Assembly: GCA_050246015.1 (NCBI GenBank)
Contig: JBFWWU010000022.1
Coordinates: 1-64,000 of the forward strand
Length of the DNA stretch: 64,000 bases
Direction: 5' to 3'
Origin: JTS-AC122 sp050246015
GTDB lineage: Bacteria; Planctomycetota; Phycisphaerae; Phycisphaerales; UBA1924
The first letter of the stretch is position 1. Each line of letters begins with the position of its first letter. Under the pieces are notes generated by a model that made no database searches, was not told the origin of the DNA, and saw nothing but the letters and a program-made list of their open reading frames with translations. A program made the position numbers and the translations under genes. Positions 16,121-25,580 of the stretch are shown here, piece by piece.

Positions 16121-17797
16121 GTGTCCAGCAAAGTTCCAGGCCGCGATGCAGGGGCTTCACAGGTTGGGTACAATGCCCGTTGTCCACAGCACAAATGGAG
16201 TTGTCCAATAACCCAAGTCACCCGAAAACTCGTCGTTAGCTGGATTGGTGACGCCGACCTTTTCGCCTGGTCAGCCGCCGTCGGCGAGGTGGCCGTGGAA
16301 GCCGTCAAGCAGCTTCTCGGCAAGCAGCCGCGGCAAGTCGACGGGTCAGGCCCCGTCAAGACCCTGACGGATCAGGTCGAGTTCGATGAGGTGCACCTGC
16401 TGAGCGACAAGGAGCCGGAACTCGCCAAGCAGTTCGCCGCCTGGATCGGCTCGAAGGCCCGAGTCCACTCCGTCCGGCTTCCCAGTCCGGTCGACTATTC
16501 CGCCATCTTCGAAGCCGCCGACGGGGTGCTCGGAGAGATCACCTCGCAGGTTCAAGGCGAGTGCTCTGTCTCAATCCACTTGAGCCCCGGCACGCCGGCA
16601 ATGACGGCAGTTTGGGTGCTTCTGGGGAAGAGCCGGTATCCGGCGACTTTTTACCAGACATTCCGCGGCCGCGTGATCCCCACGACGATCCCGTTCGATC
16701 TGCTCGTCGACTACCTCCCGACTGTGTTGCACGCTTCGGATCGGTTGATCCAGGGTGCGAACGTCACGGACGCAGCGACTGAAGGCTTCGGAGGAGTCAT
16801 CGGACGCAGCCCCCAGATCCGCGAAGCCATCAATCGCGCCAAGCGAATTGCGCTTCGGGACGTTGGCGTCCTCCTGCTGGGTGAAAGCGGAGTCGGCAAA
16901 GACGTATTCGCTCGAGCACTACACGCGGCCAGCCGTCGCAGCGCGAAGCCGTTCGTCGCCATCAACTGTGCCGCGGTCCCGAAGGAACTCCTCGAATCGG
17001 AATTGTTCGGTCACAAGAAAGGCTCTTTCACGGGCGCTGCCGCGGATCGGATCGGAGCGTTCGAACAGGCCGACACCGGCACGCTGTTCCTCGACGAGGT
17101 GGGCGAATGCGACCTGCCGATGCAGGCAAAGCTCTTGCGCGTGCTCCAACCGGGCCAAGATGACCCTCCCTCGGCGCGCACGTTCAGGCGGGTCGGTGAC
17201 TCGGAAGACAGACACGCTGACGTCAGAATCATCGCCGCGACCAACCGCGATCTTCAGGGCGAGGTTGCTGCTGGGCGGTTCCGCGAAGACCTGTACTACC
17301 GATTGGCCGCGTTCACCCTCAAGATCCCGCCGCTTCGGAACCGAACGACCGACATCCCCGCCATCGCGGATCACCTGCTTTCCCGGATCAACGCTGACTT
17401 CGCCAAAGCCGAGCCGGGCTACCAGCACAAGCGCCTTTCTGTCGGGACAAAGCGGTTTCTGTGCCAGCAACCCTGGCCGGGAAACGTTCGACAACTTCAC
17501 AACGTCCTGTTGCAGGCGGCGGTCATGGTGGATGGTTCGACCGTCGAGCCGCGCGACATTGAGGCCGGCCTGTCGGAAACGCGGGACATCGACCGTTGTG
17601 GCGCCGCTGAACTGCCTCTGGGCGACGGTTTTTCGCTGACCAAGCACATTGAAGATGTTCAGCGACGGTATCTCGGCCGGGCCATGCAGGAGGCGGACGG
17701 GAAGAAAACGGTTGCCGCGAAGCTCCTCGGATACCCCAACTATCAGACACTGGCCGCACAGTTGGAGCGACTGAAAGTTGACTGGAGGGGTGAATGA
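16121..17797 (+). CDS. RtcR-like transcriptional activator: CARF-type sensor plus sigma-54 AAA+ domain plus HTH
   Basis: The conserved part starts at about 16214 (KLVVSWIGDADLF). About 190 residues form a Rossmann/CARF-like sensor (LLSDKEP, then SIHLSPGTPAMTAVWVLL and FDLLVDYLP). The sigma-54 AAA+ module follows, with IGRSPQIREAI, Walker A LLGESGVGKD, GSFTGA (sigma-54 contact loop; Ser replaces the usual first Ala), Walker B TLFLDEVGE and an arginine-finger region. A Fis-type HTH ends the protein (KKTVAAKLLGYPNYQTLAAQL). RtcR proteins use a CARF-type domain to sense RNA ends or nucleotides; no rtcA or rtcB is present here. The start is unresolved: GTG 16121 and ATG 16073 are in frame but lack a ribosome site. 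The gene lies between two divergent sigma-54 promoters. Confidence 0.85.
   Translation: MSSKVPGRDAGASQVGYNARCPQHKWSCPITQVTRKLVVSWIGDADLFAWSAAVGEVAVEAVKQLLGKQPRQVDGSGPVKTLTDQVEFDEVHLLSDKEPELAKQFAAWIGSKARVHSVRLPSPVDYSAIFEAADGVLGEITSQVQGECSVSIHLSPGTPAMTAVWVLLGKSRYPATFYQTFRGRVIPTTIPFDLLVDYLPTVLHASDRLIQGANVTDAATEGFGGVIGRSPQIREAINRAKRIALRDVGVLLLGESGVGKDVFARALHAASRRSAKPFVAINCAAVPKELLESELFGHKKGSFTGAAADRIGAFEQADTGTLFLDEVGECDLPMQAKLLRVLQPGQDDPPSARTFRRVGDSEDRHADVRIIAATNRDLQGEVAAGRFREDLYYRLAAFTLKIPPLRNRTTDIPAIADHLLSRINADFAKAEPGYQHKRLSVGTKRFLCQQPWPGNVRQLHNVLLQAAVMVDGSTVEPRDIEAGLSETRDIDRCGAAELPLGDGFSLTKHIEDVQRRYLGRAMQEADGKKTVAAKLLGYPNYQTLAAQLERLKVDWRGE
16179..16207. promoter_or_regulatory. Two direct repeats, candidate activator (UAS) sites
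   Basis: GTTGTCCA occurs at 16179-16186 and 16200-16207, exactly 21 bases apart, which is two helical turns. They lie 60-100 bases upstream of the minus-strand sigma-54 promoter and overlap the probable start region of the activator gene. That arrangement would suit enhancer binding with autoregulation. Only two copies were seen, so this is tentative. Confidence 0.4.
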
Positions 17798-17843
17798 ACT
17801 CTCTCCGATCCAGTTCGCGCCTCCCGGATTCGCCGACACCGGT

Positions 17844-17861
17844 CTTGGCACGGCGGTTGCA
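17844..17861 (+). promoter_or_regulatory. Sigma-54 promoter of hsdRMS-Nmad3 operon
   Basis: CTTGGCACGGCGGTTGCA matches YTGGCACGRNNNTTGCW completely. GG at 17847-17848 and GC at 17859-17860 are ten bases apart. The predicted start of transcription is about 17872, giving a leader of about 77 bases before hsdR. It lies 46 bases after the stop codon of the activator gene. Confidence 0.9.
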
Positions 17862-17948
17862 TTGGTCCGGATCATGCCCTCTGCGGTCGCACAGTCAATG
17901 CCTCTTCGCCCATCGGGCACAGCCGACGGGTACGAACGGGAGGAACTC

Positions 17949-20900
17949 GTGAAGTCGAAGAACTTCGAGTTCCTGCGCGCCAAGTGGCCGCCCTTGGCGT
18001 CGCTGGCTGGATTCGCGGAGCACTACTGCCACCCCGACCCTGAAAGCTCGTTGATCAAACTGCGTCTTTTGATCGAGCAGGTGGTTGAGCACGTCTATTC
18101 AGTGCATCGCCTTGCGCGGCCGTACCAAGCCTCCCTCAACGACCTACTGAACGACCGTACATTTCAGCAAGCGATCCCGCAGGTCGTTGTGGCCAAACTG
18201 CACACGATCCGTATCACCGGGAACAAAGCAGCTCACGGGGGCAAGGCCACGGGGCAGATTGCGCTGTCCGCGCTCCGCGAGGCATTTGAGATCGCCCGAT
18301 GGTTTCAGCTCACATACGGCGGCGGGCGCCTGGAGGACCTGCCCGCTTTCGTTGCGCCACAGCCCGGTGCCGGCGATGACTCCAAAGCCGAACTGAAGCG
18401 CGAGAAGAAGGCCGTCCTGGAGAAGCTTGCCGCCCAAGAAGCCCAGATGGCGCAGTTGCTCACTGACCTGGACGCCGTGCGGCAGCGCGAGCAGGCGGCG
18501 AGGCAGGCCGGTGCAGCGCTTGAGGCGGAGCTTGCCGCCACGCGCGCACAGGCGCAGCGATCGGCCGACGTTCTCGGCTTCGACGAAAAGGCGACTCGCA
18601 AGCGTCTGATCGACATGATGCTCCTCGAGGCCGGATGGGATGTGTCGAACAGGGATCTCGTCCGTGTAGAGGAGCCTGTCGCCCACCAGCCCACCTCGAG
18701 TGGAGAGGGCTTCGCTGATTACGTACTGCTGGGCGAAGATGGCATTCCCCTTGCAGTTGTCGAGGCGAAGAAGACCGCGGAGAGCGCCGAGAGGGGACGC
18801 CAGCAGGCCAAGTGCTATGCCGACGGCTTCGAAAAGACTCACGGGCGGCGGCCGGTGATCTACTACACGAATGGATTCGACGTGAGCATCTGGAACGACG
18901 CGGAAGGCGAGCCACCACGACAGGTCTACGGCTACCACTCTCGCGACAGCATCAACTACATGGTTACGCGTCGCGGGCAGCGACTGAATCCGAAAGAGGT
19001 CGCGCCTGACCCTCGCATCGCCGACCGCATGTACCAGATTGAGGCGATCAAGCGTGTGATCGAGCGCTTTGGCGCGAAGCATCGCCGGGCACTGGTTGTG
19101 CAGGCGACCGGCACCGGCAAGACGCGCGTCGCCATCTCTCTGTGCGAGGCGTTGATCCGCGGTGGTTGGGTTCGTCGCGTGCTTTTCCTCTGCGACCGAC
19201 GCGAGCTGCGTCGCCAGGCCAACAACGCATTCCAGCAGTTCCTGCCTGGGGAGCCACGCACCTACGTCAACGCCAACACATCGGCCGACCAAGAGCACCG
19301 AATCTACCTCGCGACCTACCCGGCGATGATGCAGTGCTTCGAGTCGTTCGACGTCGGCTTCTTCGACTTGATCATCGCCGATGAGTCCCACCGCAGCATC
19401 TACAACCGGTACCGCGACCTGTTCCTCTACTTTGACGCACTTCAGGTGGGCCTGACGGCGACGCCGGTCCAGTTCATCAGTCGAAACACGTTTGATCTGT
19501 TCGGCTGCGAGAACGAGAACCCGACCGCCTTGTTCCGGTACGAGGACGCCATCAACCACGTTCCGGCGTATCTCGTGCCGTTCAAGGTCAAGACCGTCAC
19601 GACCGGGTTTCTGACCCGCGGCATCAAGTACTCGCAGATGACTCCGGAGCAGCGCGAGCAACTTGAACAACAGGAGCGCGAGCCCGAGGCGATCGAGTTC
19701 GAGCAGCACCAGGTCGACAAGCAGATCTTCAACAAGGACACCAACCGGAAGATCATTCAGAACCTCATGGAGAACGGCATCAGGGATGGCTCCGGGTCGC
19801 TGGTCGGCAAGACCATCGTCTTCGCCCGCAGTCACGACCATGCCGTCCTCCTCCAGACGGTCTTCGACGAGCTGTATCCGCAGTACGGCGGACGCGTCTG
19901 CCGCGTCATCGACAACTACGAGCCGCGCGCCGAGGCCCTCATCGACGAGTTCAAGGACGCCAACTCGGATCTGCGCATCGCCGTGTCCGTGGACATGCTC
20001 GATACCGGCATCGACGTGCCAGAGGTCGTCAACCTGGTCTTTGCCAAGCCGGTCTATTCGTTCGTCAAGTTCTGGCAGATGATCGGGCGCGGCACGCGGC
20101 TGTGCAAGGACCTGTTCGGTCCCGGCAAGGACAAGACGGAGTTCCAGATCTTCGACCATTGGGAGAACTTCAAGTACTTCGAGGAGACGTATCAGGAAAC
20201 GGAGCCGTCTAAGCAGACATCGCTTCTGCAGCGACTGTTTGAGGCGCGGCTCACGCTCGCGGACGAATGCCTCCGTAAGCCGGACGGCGCCGCGTTCAGC
20301 ATCGTCGCAGCCCTGGTCGCCGCGGATGTCGCCGACCTGCCGGACACCACCATCTCCGTGCGAGAGAAGTGGCGGCAAGTCACGACCTGCAGGAACCCTG
20401 AGGTAGTGAAGCGGTTCGATGCCGCGACGCGCGCCACGCTTTCGCAGGACATCGCCCCGCTCATGCAGTGGCGAGACGTCCGAGGCGATGGCGCCGCCTA
20501 CCAGTTCGATCACCTCATCACCCTCGCCCAGACAGATCTGATCAAGGGTGCCGGACGTTTCGCCGACCGCCGCGCGGACATCGAAGCCTGGATTGCAGAC
20601 CTGCAGTACAACCTGAACCCCGTTCGGGAGCGGGAAGCGGAGATCCGTAGAGTCAAGTCCAGCGCCTTCTGGGACACGGTGACGTTGGCATCGCTGGAAG
20701 AGATTCGTCAGTCACTCCGCGGCGTCATGAAGTACCGTCAGCCGCGCACCATCGATCGGCTCCCAACCAAGATCATCGACGTCGCGGAGGATCCCGCCGG
20801 AATCCAAAGCCGGGACCACAAGCCCAAGCTCGAAGGCCTTGACTTCGTCGCCTACCGGCAGCGTGTCGAGGGTGTGCTCACCGCGTTGTTCGCCCAGAAC

Positions 20901-21368
20901 GACACCCTGAAGCGGATCAAGGCCGGCCTGCCCGTCAGCGAGGATGACCTCAAGGCACTGGTCTCCCTCGTGCTCACGCAGCACCCGGACCTCGACCTCA
21001 CCGATCTCGTCGAGTACTACCCCGAGACAGCCGGCCATCTTGATCTGGCCATCCGCAGCATCATCGGCCTGGATGCTCGGGCCGTCCACGAGCGATTCGA
21101 GGGGTTTGTCCGCAAGCACACGAAACTCAACTCGATGCAGTTGCGGTTCCTTGACCTGCTCAAGAACCACATCGCCAGGTACGGCGCCATCGAGGTCGGC
21201 CGCCTTTACGAGCAGCCCTTCACGACCATCAGCGCCGAGGGGCTCGATGGGGTGTTCGAGGACGAAGCCCAAGTCACCGAGCTGCTCGACATCATCAACT
21301 CGTTCAAGCCGGTAGCGCCTGCGTTCGAGCCCCAGCCACCTCCACCGAAAGAGAGCACTCAAGGATGA
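17949..21368 (+). CDS. hsdR: Type I restriction enzyme, R (HsdR) subunit
   Basis: A 1139-residue protein. GTG 17949 was chosen because GGGAGGA lies just upstream and the product then starts KSKNFEFLR as in its family; a longer frame back to ATG 17778 would run through the sigma-54 promoter and is unlikely. The order is: DUF4145-like N-terminal domain (about 1-150), coiled linker, PD-ExK nuclease (DYVLLGEDG, then AVVEAKKT near 268), SF2 helicase with Walker A ATGTGKTRVA near 387 and DESHRS near 476, helicase motif VI QMIGRGTRL, and an EcoEI-type C-terminal domain. It cleaves unmodified DNA after ATP-driven translocation. The four-base overlap with hsdM indicates an operon. Confidence 0.95.
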   Translation: MKSKNFEFLRAKWPPLASLAGFAEHYCHPDPESSLIKLRLLIEQVVEHVYSVHRLARPYQASLNDLLNDRTFQQAIPQVVVAKLHTIRITGNKAAHGGKATGQIALSALREAFEIARWFQLTYGGGRLEDLPAFVAPQPGAGDDSKAELKREKKAVLEKLAAQEAQMAQLLTDLDAVRQREQAARQAGAALEAELAATRAQAQRSADVLGFDEKATRKRLIDMMLLEAGWDVSNRDLVRVEEPVAHQPTSSGEGFADYVLLGEDGIPLAVVEAKKTAESAERGRQQAKCYADGFEKTHGRRPVIYYTNGFDVSIWNDAEGEPPRQVYGYHSRDSINYMVTRRGQRLNPKEVAPDPRIADRMYQIEAIKRVIERFGAKHRRALVVQATGTGKTRVAISLCEALIRGGWVRRVLFLCDRRELRRQANNAFQQFLPGEPRTYVNANTSADQEHRIYLATYPAMMQCFESFDVGFFDLIIADESHRSIYNRYRDLFLYFDALQVGLTATPVQFISRNTFDLFGCENENPTALFRYEDAINHVPAYLVPFKVKTVTTGFLTRGIKYSQMTPEQREQLEQQEREPEAIEFEQHQVDKQIFNKDTNRKIIQNLMENGIRDGSGSLVGKTIVFARSHDHAVLLQTVFDELYPQYGGRVCRVIDNYEPRAEALIDEFKDANSDLRIAVSVDMLDTGIDVPEVVNLVFAKPVYSFVKFWQMIGRGTRLCKDLFGPGKDKTEFQIFDHWENFKYFEETYQETEPSKQTSLLQRLFEARLTLADECLRKPDGAAFSIVAALVAADVADLPDTTISVREKWRQVTTCRNPEVVKRFDAATRATLSQDIAPLMQWRDVRGDGAAYQFDHLITLAQTDLIKGAGRFADRRADIEAWIADLQYNLNPVREREAEIRRVKSSAFWDTVTLASLEEIRQSLRGVMKYRQPRTIDRLPTKIIDVAEDPAGIQSRDHKPKLEGLDFVAYRQRVEGVLTALFAQNDTLKRIKAGLPVSEDDLKALVSLVLTQHPDLDLTDLVEYYPETAGHLDLAIRSIIGLDARAVHERFEGFVRKHTKLNSMQLRFLDLLKNHIARYGAIEVGRLYEQPFTTISAEGLDGVFEDEAQVTELLDIINSFKPVAPAFEPQPPPPKESTQG

Positions 21369-22894
21369 TTACCGGTCCCCTTCGCAGCAAGATCGACAGG
21401 CTCTGGCTCGAGTTCTGGCAGGGCGGCATCACCAACCCGTTGACCGTGATCGAACAGATCACGTTCCTGATGTTCATCCGACTCCTGGACATCACCGAAT
21501 CGCGCAACGAGAAGAAGGCCCAGCGCACCGGCAAGCCGTTTGACCGCCTCTTCGGCCCCAAGCAGCAGCATCTGCGCTGGAGCCAGCTCCGCAACGCTCC
21601 CGGCGCCGAAGCCCGCCTCAGGATCATGAGGGATGAGGTTTTCCCGCACCTCAAAGAGATCGCTGGGAAGGACTCCACCTTCGGCCGGTACATGCAGGAC
21701 GCCATGCTCATGATCCAGAAGCCGTCGCTGCTGAGTACGGCGATGGACATGATTGAGGCCCTGCCGCTCGACAAGGGCGACACCAAGGGCGACCTCTACG
21801 AGTACCTGCTCGGAAAGCTCACCACCGCCGGCATCAACGGCCAGTTCCGCACGCCGCGGCACATCATCCGACTCATGGTCGATCTCGTCGAGCCCAAGCC
21901 CACGGACCGCATCGCCGACCCGGCCTGCGGCACCGCTGGCTTCCTCGTCTCCGTCATGGACTACCTGCTGGAAAAGCACACATCTCCCGGCGGGATCACG
22001 GAGGAGAGGGGCGAGAACGGCGAGGTCAACCGGATCTTCACCGGCGACCTGCTCGAGCCCTACCGCAAGCACATCCAGTCGGACATGTTCCACGGCTTCG
22101 ACTTCGACGTGACCATGCTCCGCATCGCGGCCATGAACCTCATGCTCCACGGCGTGGACAACCCCGCCATCGAGTACATGGACTCGCTCAGCAATCGCTT
22201 CATCGAGGACCGCACGCTCAGCAAGTTCTCCAAGGACCACTTCGATCTGGTCCTGGCCAATCCGCCCTTCAAGGGCACGCTTGACTACGAGGCGGTCGAG
22301 CCCTCGCTCCTCCGCACCGTCAAGACCCGCAAGACCGAACTGCTGTTTCTGGCCCTCATCCTGCGGATGCTCAAACTCGGCGGCCGCGCGGCGGTGATTG
22401 TGCCCGACGGCGTGCTCTTCGGCTCCTCCAACGCCCACACCGACCTGCGCAAGGCCCTCATCGACGACAACCAGCTCGAAGGGATCATCAAGCTCCCGGC
22501 GGGCGTCTTCAAGCCCTACGCGGGCGTCTCCACCGCCATCGTCATCTTCACGAAGGGCGGCAAGACCCGTGATGTCTTCTTTTACGACGTGCAGGCCGAC
22601 GGTTTCTCACTCGACGACAAGCGCGACGCCATCGCCGAGAACGATCTTCCCGATGTGCGGGCACGCTGGGCCAAGCGCAACCCCAAGAAGGACACCGATC
22701 GCAAGGACAAGGCCTTCCTCGTGAGCGTGGAGGTTATTCGGGCCGCGGAGTACGACCTCTCCATCAACCGCTACCGGGAGACGGTGTACGAGGAGGTCAA
22801 GTACGAACCCCCTTACGCGATCCTCAAGAAGTTGAAGGCCCTCAACGAGGCCGAGGCGAAGGATCTTTCGCAGTTGGAGGGGATGCTGCGTTGA
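21365..22894 (+). CDS. hsdM: Type I restriction-modification DNA methyltransferase, M (HsdM) subunit
   Basis: A 509-residue N6-adenine methyltransferase. The helical N-terminal HsdM domain (ITNPLTVIEQITFLMFIRLL) is followed by the SAM motif DPACGTAGFLV near 180 and the catalytic NPPF near 299, with the usual downstream strands (AAVIVPDGVLFGSS). Length and motif order are normal for the family. It overlaps hsdR by ATGA and hsdS by four bases. With HsdS it protects host sites. Confidence 0.95.
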   Translation: MITGPLRSKIDRLWLEFWQGGITNPLTVIEQITFLMFIRLLDITESRNEKKAQRTGKPFDRLFGPKQQHLRWSQLRNAPGAEARLRIMRDEVFPHLKEIAGKDSTFGRYMQDAMLMIQKPSLLSTAMDMIEALPLDKGDTKGDLYEYLLGKLTTAGINGQFRTPRHIIRLMVDLVEPKPTDRIADPACGTAGFLVSVMDYLLEKHTSPGGITEERGENGEVNRIFTGDLLEPYRKHIQSDMFHGFDFDVTMLRIAAMNLMLHGVDNPAIEYMDSLSNRFIEDRTLSKFSKDHFDLVLANPPFKGTLDYEAVEPSLLRTVKTRKTELLFLALILRMLKLGGRAAVIVPDGVLFGSSNAHTDLRKALIDDNQLEGIIKLPAGVFKPYAGVSTAIVIFTKGGKTRDVFFYDVQADGFSLDDKRDAIAENDLPDVRARWAKRNPKKDTDRKDKAFLVSVEVIRAAEYDLSINRYRETVYEEVKYEPPYAILKKLKALNEAEAKDLSQLEGMLR

Positions 22895-24090
22895 TAACCG
22901 CCACCCGTTCAGCCATGCCGATCGGTGATGGAGTCTGCGACATCGAGACGTGGTCCCAGATCGCGTCCGACACCGATTTCGAGTTCGAGTACATCGACAT
23001 CGCGTCGATCGACCGCGAGCAGAAGGCCATCATCACGACAACCCGGACACGCACGCCCGATGCACCGAGCCGCGCCCGGCAAATCGTGCAGAAGGGCGAT
23101 GTGCTCGTCTCCACCGTGCGGCCCGGACTGAACGCCGTGGCGACGGTTCCCGAATCGCTTGACGGCGCGATTGCCTCAACAGGCTTCACCGTCCTCCGGT
23201 GCGACGAGCGCCATCTTCACGGCCCGTACCTTTTTCACTGGGTGCGGAGCACAGCCTTCGTGGATGAGATGGTGCGTCTCGCCACCGGCGCGAGTTACCC
23301 CGCCGTCTCGGATCGGATCGTCAAGAACTCATCCATCCCGATCCCCTTCCCCGACGACCTGCGTCGGAGCCTTGCCGAGCAGAAGCGGATCGCGGCGATC
23401 CTGAACAAGGCCGACGCCATCCGCCGCCGCCGCCAAGAGGCCGCCCGCCTTGCCGACACGCTCGTCCCCAGCCTGTTCTACGAGATGTTCGGGGACCCAG
23501 ACGCGAACTCGAAGAAACTGCCCACCACAACCATCGGCGAGCTCTCGCGCGTACTGACGGGTGCGACGCCGAGCCGTCTCGTCGCCGACAACTTCGGTGG
23601 ATCGATCCCGTGGGTGAAGACAACTGAAGTCACGAACGGCGTCATCCGCTCGACCGAGGAGTGCATCACCGAGCAGGGCATGGAATCGTCGCGATGCGAG
23701 TTGTATCCAGTCGGCTCGCTGGTCATCGCGCTCTACGGACAGGGTGCGACGAGAGGCCGTGTCTCGTTGCTCGGGATCAGTGCCGCTGCGAATCAAGCGT
23801 GCGCGATCATCCCTCCCGCGAAGACCTTTGTGACTTCATTCCTCTGGACGCAGTTGAAGATGTCGTACCTGCGGCTTCGCGGCGAAGCGAGGGGCGGCAA
23901 TCAGCCGAACCTGAATCTCCAGATCGTGCGAGCCTTCGAGGTGTTGAACCCTCCACTCGAACGGCAGAAAGAGTTTGATCGTCGATTCCAGAGGCACGCG
24001 GCCTTGCTGGGAACTCACGAGGCGAGCGGAAGGCAAGGAGATGACCTCTTCAACGCCCTCGTCCAACGCGCTTTCCGCGGCGAACTCTGA
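22891..24090 (+). CDS. hsdS: Type I restriction-modification specificity subunit (HsdS)
   Basis: A 399-residue protein with two target-recognition domains, each followed by a conserved helix. The central one reads RRSLAEQKRIAAILNKAD near residues 150-167, then LADTLVPSLFYEMFGD. The C-terminal one ends LFNALVQRAFRGEL. The start sits in the four-base overlap with hsdM. HsdS chooses the DNA target for the HsdM/HsdR complex; the target itself cannot be read from sequence. Confidence 0.95.
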   Translation: MITATRSAMPIGDGVCDIETWSQIASDTDFEFEYIDIASIDREQKAIITTTRTRTPDAPSRARQIVQKGDVLVSTVRPGLNAVATVPESLDGAIASTGFTVLRCDERHLHGPYLFHWVRSTAFVDEMVRLATGASYPAVSDRIVKNSSIPIPFPDDLRRSLAEQKRIAAILNKADAIRRRRQEAARLADTLVPSLFYEMFGDPDANSKKLPTTTIGELSRVLTGATPSRLVADNFGGSIPWVKTTEVTNGVIRSTEECITEQGMESSRCELYPVGSLVIALYGQGATRGRVSLLGISAAANQACAIIPPAKTFVTSFLWTQLKMSYLRLRGEARGGNQPNLNLQIVRAFEVLNPPLERQKEFDRRFQRHAALLGTHEASGRQGDDLFNALVQRAFRGEL

Positions 24091-24114
24091 CTGTCGCATT
24101 GCTTGGAGGCACGG

Positions 24115-25029
24115 ATGGAAACGTCGGGATTCAGGCTCGTCCTCAGCCGCAAGGGTTTCGACTCGGGAAGTGGCGGCTGTGCGTCGCCGCTTTTTCCGAA
24201 TGGCCGGTTCTATTCCCTCCCTATCGACTTTGCATCCGGTGCGCAGAAGCGATATGGCGACATTGGCAACGGGGTGGGATTGGACGGCTCCGACATGGGG
24301 ACCGTTGTCGAGCAGCTCACCGCGGGCCGAGTTCGGTGCGATTCGCTCGCTCACTTCGACCCGGACATCGACGGCGAAGCGGTGCCCAGGCTACCGGGAT
24401 GGCGAGGATCGTTCGGACAGGTCGAAACCGCGCAGGTCCATCTCGCCAACCAAGGCGTCGGGGTGGGAGATGTGTTCCTGTTTCACGGTTGGTTCCGTGC
24501 GGTGCGCCTCGACAACTCCGGGCGCTGGCGATTCGAGCCCAACGCACCGGACCTCAACGTGATCTTCGGCTGGCTCCAGGTCGGCGAGGTGATAGATCTT
24601 GAGCAGACGAGCCCGAACGCAGTCATGGCGCGGTATCCGTGGCTCCGGGATCATCCTCACCTGCACGTCCCCGCCGACGTTCGGCTGAGCCCATCGGCGC
24701 ACGCAATCTACATTGCTACCGAGCGATTGTGCGTGCCGGGCACCGCTGGCGACACTACGCAGGGGGCAGGTGTCTTCCGCACCTACGACCCTCGCCTGGT
24801 GCTCACCGCGATCGGCGCAGGCGGCCGGTCCGTCTGGAAGCTGCCGCGTTGGTTCAAAGGGGATTCCGAGAGGCCTTGGCTGACTCAATACCCAAGACCC
24901 GAGTGGTGGACAGACTACGCAGACAGCGAGGTGTTGCTACGGCCCGTGGGGCGTCAAGGGCAGGAGGCGGTTCTGGATTGCCGCGATCGTCCGGACGCCG
25001 GACCGTGGATCTCATCCCTCTTTGCATGA
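24115..25029 (+). CDS. Nmad3-like (nucleotide modification associated domain 3) protein
   Basis: A 304-residue protein. ATG 24115 was chosen because GGAGG ends six bases upstream; the TTG at 24103 would lie within that ribosome site. The N-terminus FRLVLSRKGFDSGSGG, followed by ASPLFPNGRFYSLPI and later AHFDPDI and FLFHGWFR, is what I recall for Nmad3, a domain predicted to read or handle modified nucleotides and found with DNA-modification systems. No membrane or signal sequence. It lies 24 bases after hsdS, so it is probably the fourth gene of the sigma-54-driven type I operon. The link to base modification is family knowledge; its role here is inferred. Confidence 0.7.
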   Translation: METSGFRLVLSRKGFDSGSGGCASPLFPNGRFYSLPIDFASGAQKRYGDIGNGVGLDGSDMGTVVEQLTAGRVRCDSLAHFDPDIDGEAVPRLPGWRGSFGQVETAQVHLANQGVGVGDVFLFHGWFRAVRLDNSGRWRFEPNAPDLNVIFGWLQVGEVIDLEQTSPNAVMARYPWLRDHPHLHVPADVRLSPSAHAIYIATERLCVPGTAGDTTQGAGVFRTYDPRLVLTAIGAGGRSVWKLPRWFKGDSERPWLTQYPRPEWWTDYADSEVLLRPVGRQGQEAVLDCRDRPDAGPWISSLFA

Positions 25030-25093
25030 CACACTGATAAGCCAAAGCCGAAGCGGGCCTCGCCCATCCCGTCGCCTGCCTCGGGCACGACCC

Positions 25094-25501
25094 TCAGCGA
25101 TGAGCAGGGGCCGGCTTGTTCCAGTACTGATAGACCTTCTGGACCTCAGCGATCCATGCCTCCAGCAGGTTGGAGGTGTCACGGCCTAGCGATTCCGCCA
25201 ACTCGAAGAAACCATCACCTGGCTGCATGTCGCCCGTCTTGTGGACAACAAGCACGGAGAGCAGAGGACGGCCCTGCTCATGCTCATCAGTGGAGAGCTG
25301 GCCGAGGATTGAGAAGAGACGAACATCGAACGCGTTGAAGTTGACCGCACGAACCTGGGCCACCAGGTCGGAATACGGGATCATCGCCCGTTCCTTCGCC
25401 TTGTTGATGAGAATGGCGCGTATCTCCGCCTTCGCAGCAGCCCACTTCTCCGGTGGCACATCGAAAGAGCCGTTCTGGACGTACTTGGGTGCGCTGGCCA
25501 T
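25094..25501 (-). CDS. Unknown small cytosolic protein, paired with 25581-26429
   Basis: A 135-residue protein. ATG 25501 was chosen as the first start that excludes the Arg-rich shadow upstream. Visible features: basic helix AEIRAILINKAKERAMIPYSDLV, SILGQLSTDEHEQGRPLLSVLVV and a PGDGFFELAESLG motif. These look like a conserved single-domain protein, but I do not know the family. It lies 79 bases after the DUF3825-like gene on the same strand, so the two are probably cotranscribed from the sigma-54 promoter at 26452-26467. Its 3' end converges on the Nmad3-like gene. Confidence 0.6.
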   Translation of the reverse strand: MASAPKYVQNGSFDVPPEKWAAAKAEIRAILINKAKERAMIPYSDLVAQVRAVNFNAFDVRLFSILGQLSTDEHEQGRPLLSVLVVHKTGDMQPGDGFFELAESLGRDTSNLLEAWIAEVQKVYQYWNKPAPAHR

Positions 25502-25580
25502 GCATTCACCATTCGCAGTTCGGGGGACGTATCTCCGTGGACGTTGTACGACGCTTCCGCAGCACCTACTCCGAGTTCGC

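Noticed and set aside
17778..17948. Longer HsdR start at ATG 17778
   Set aside because: It would run through the sigma-54 promoter and predicted transcription start. The added residues do not resemble HsdR, and GTG 17949 has an excellent ribosome site.
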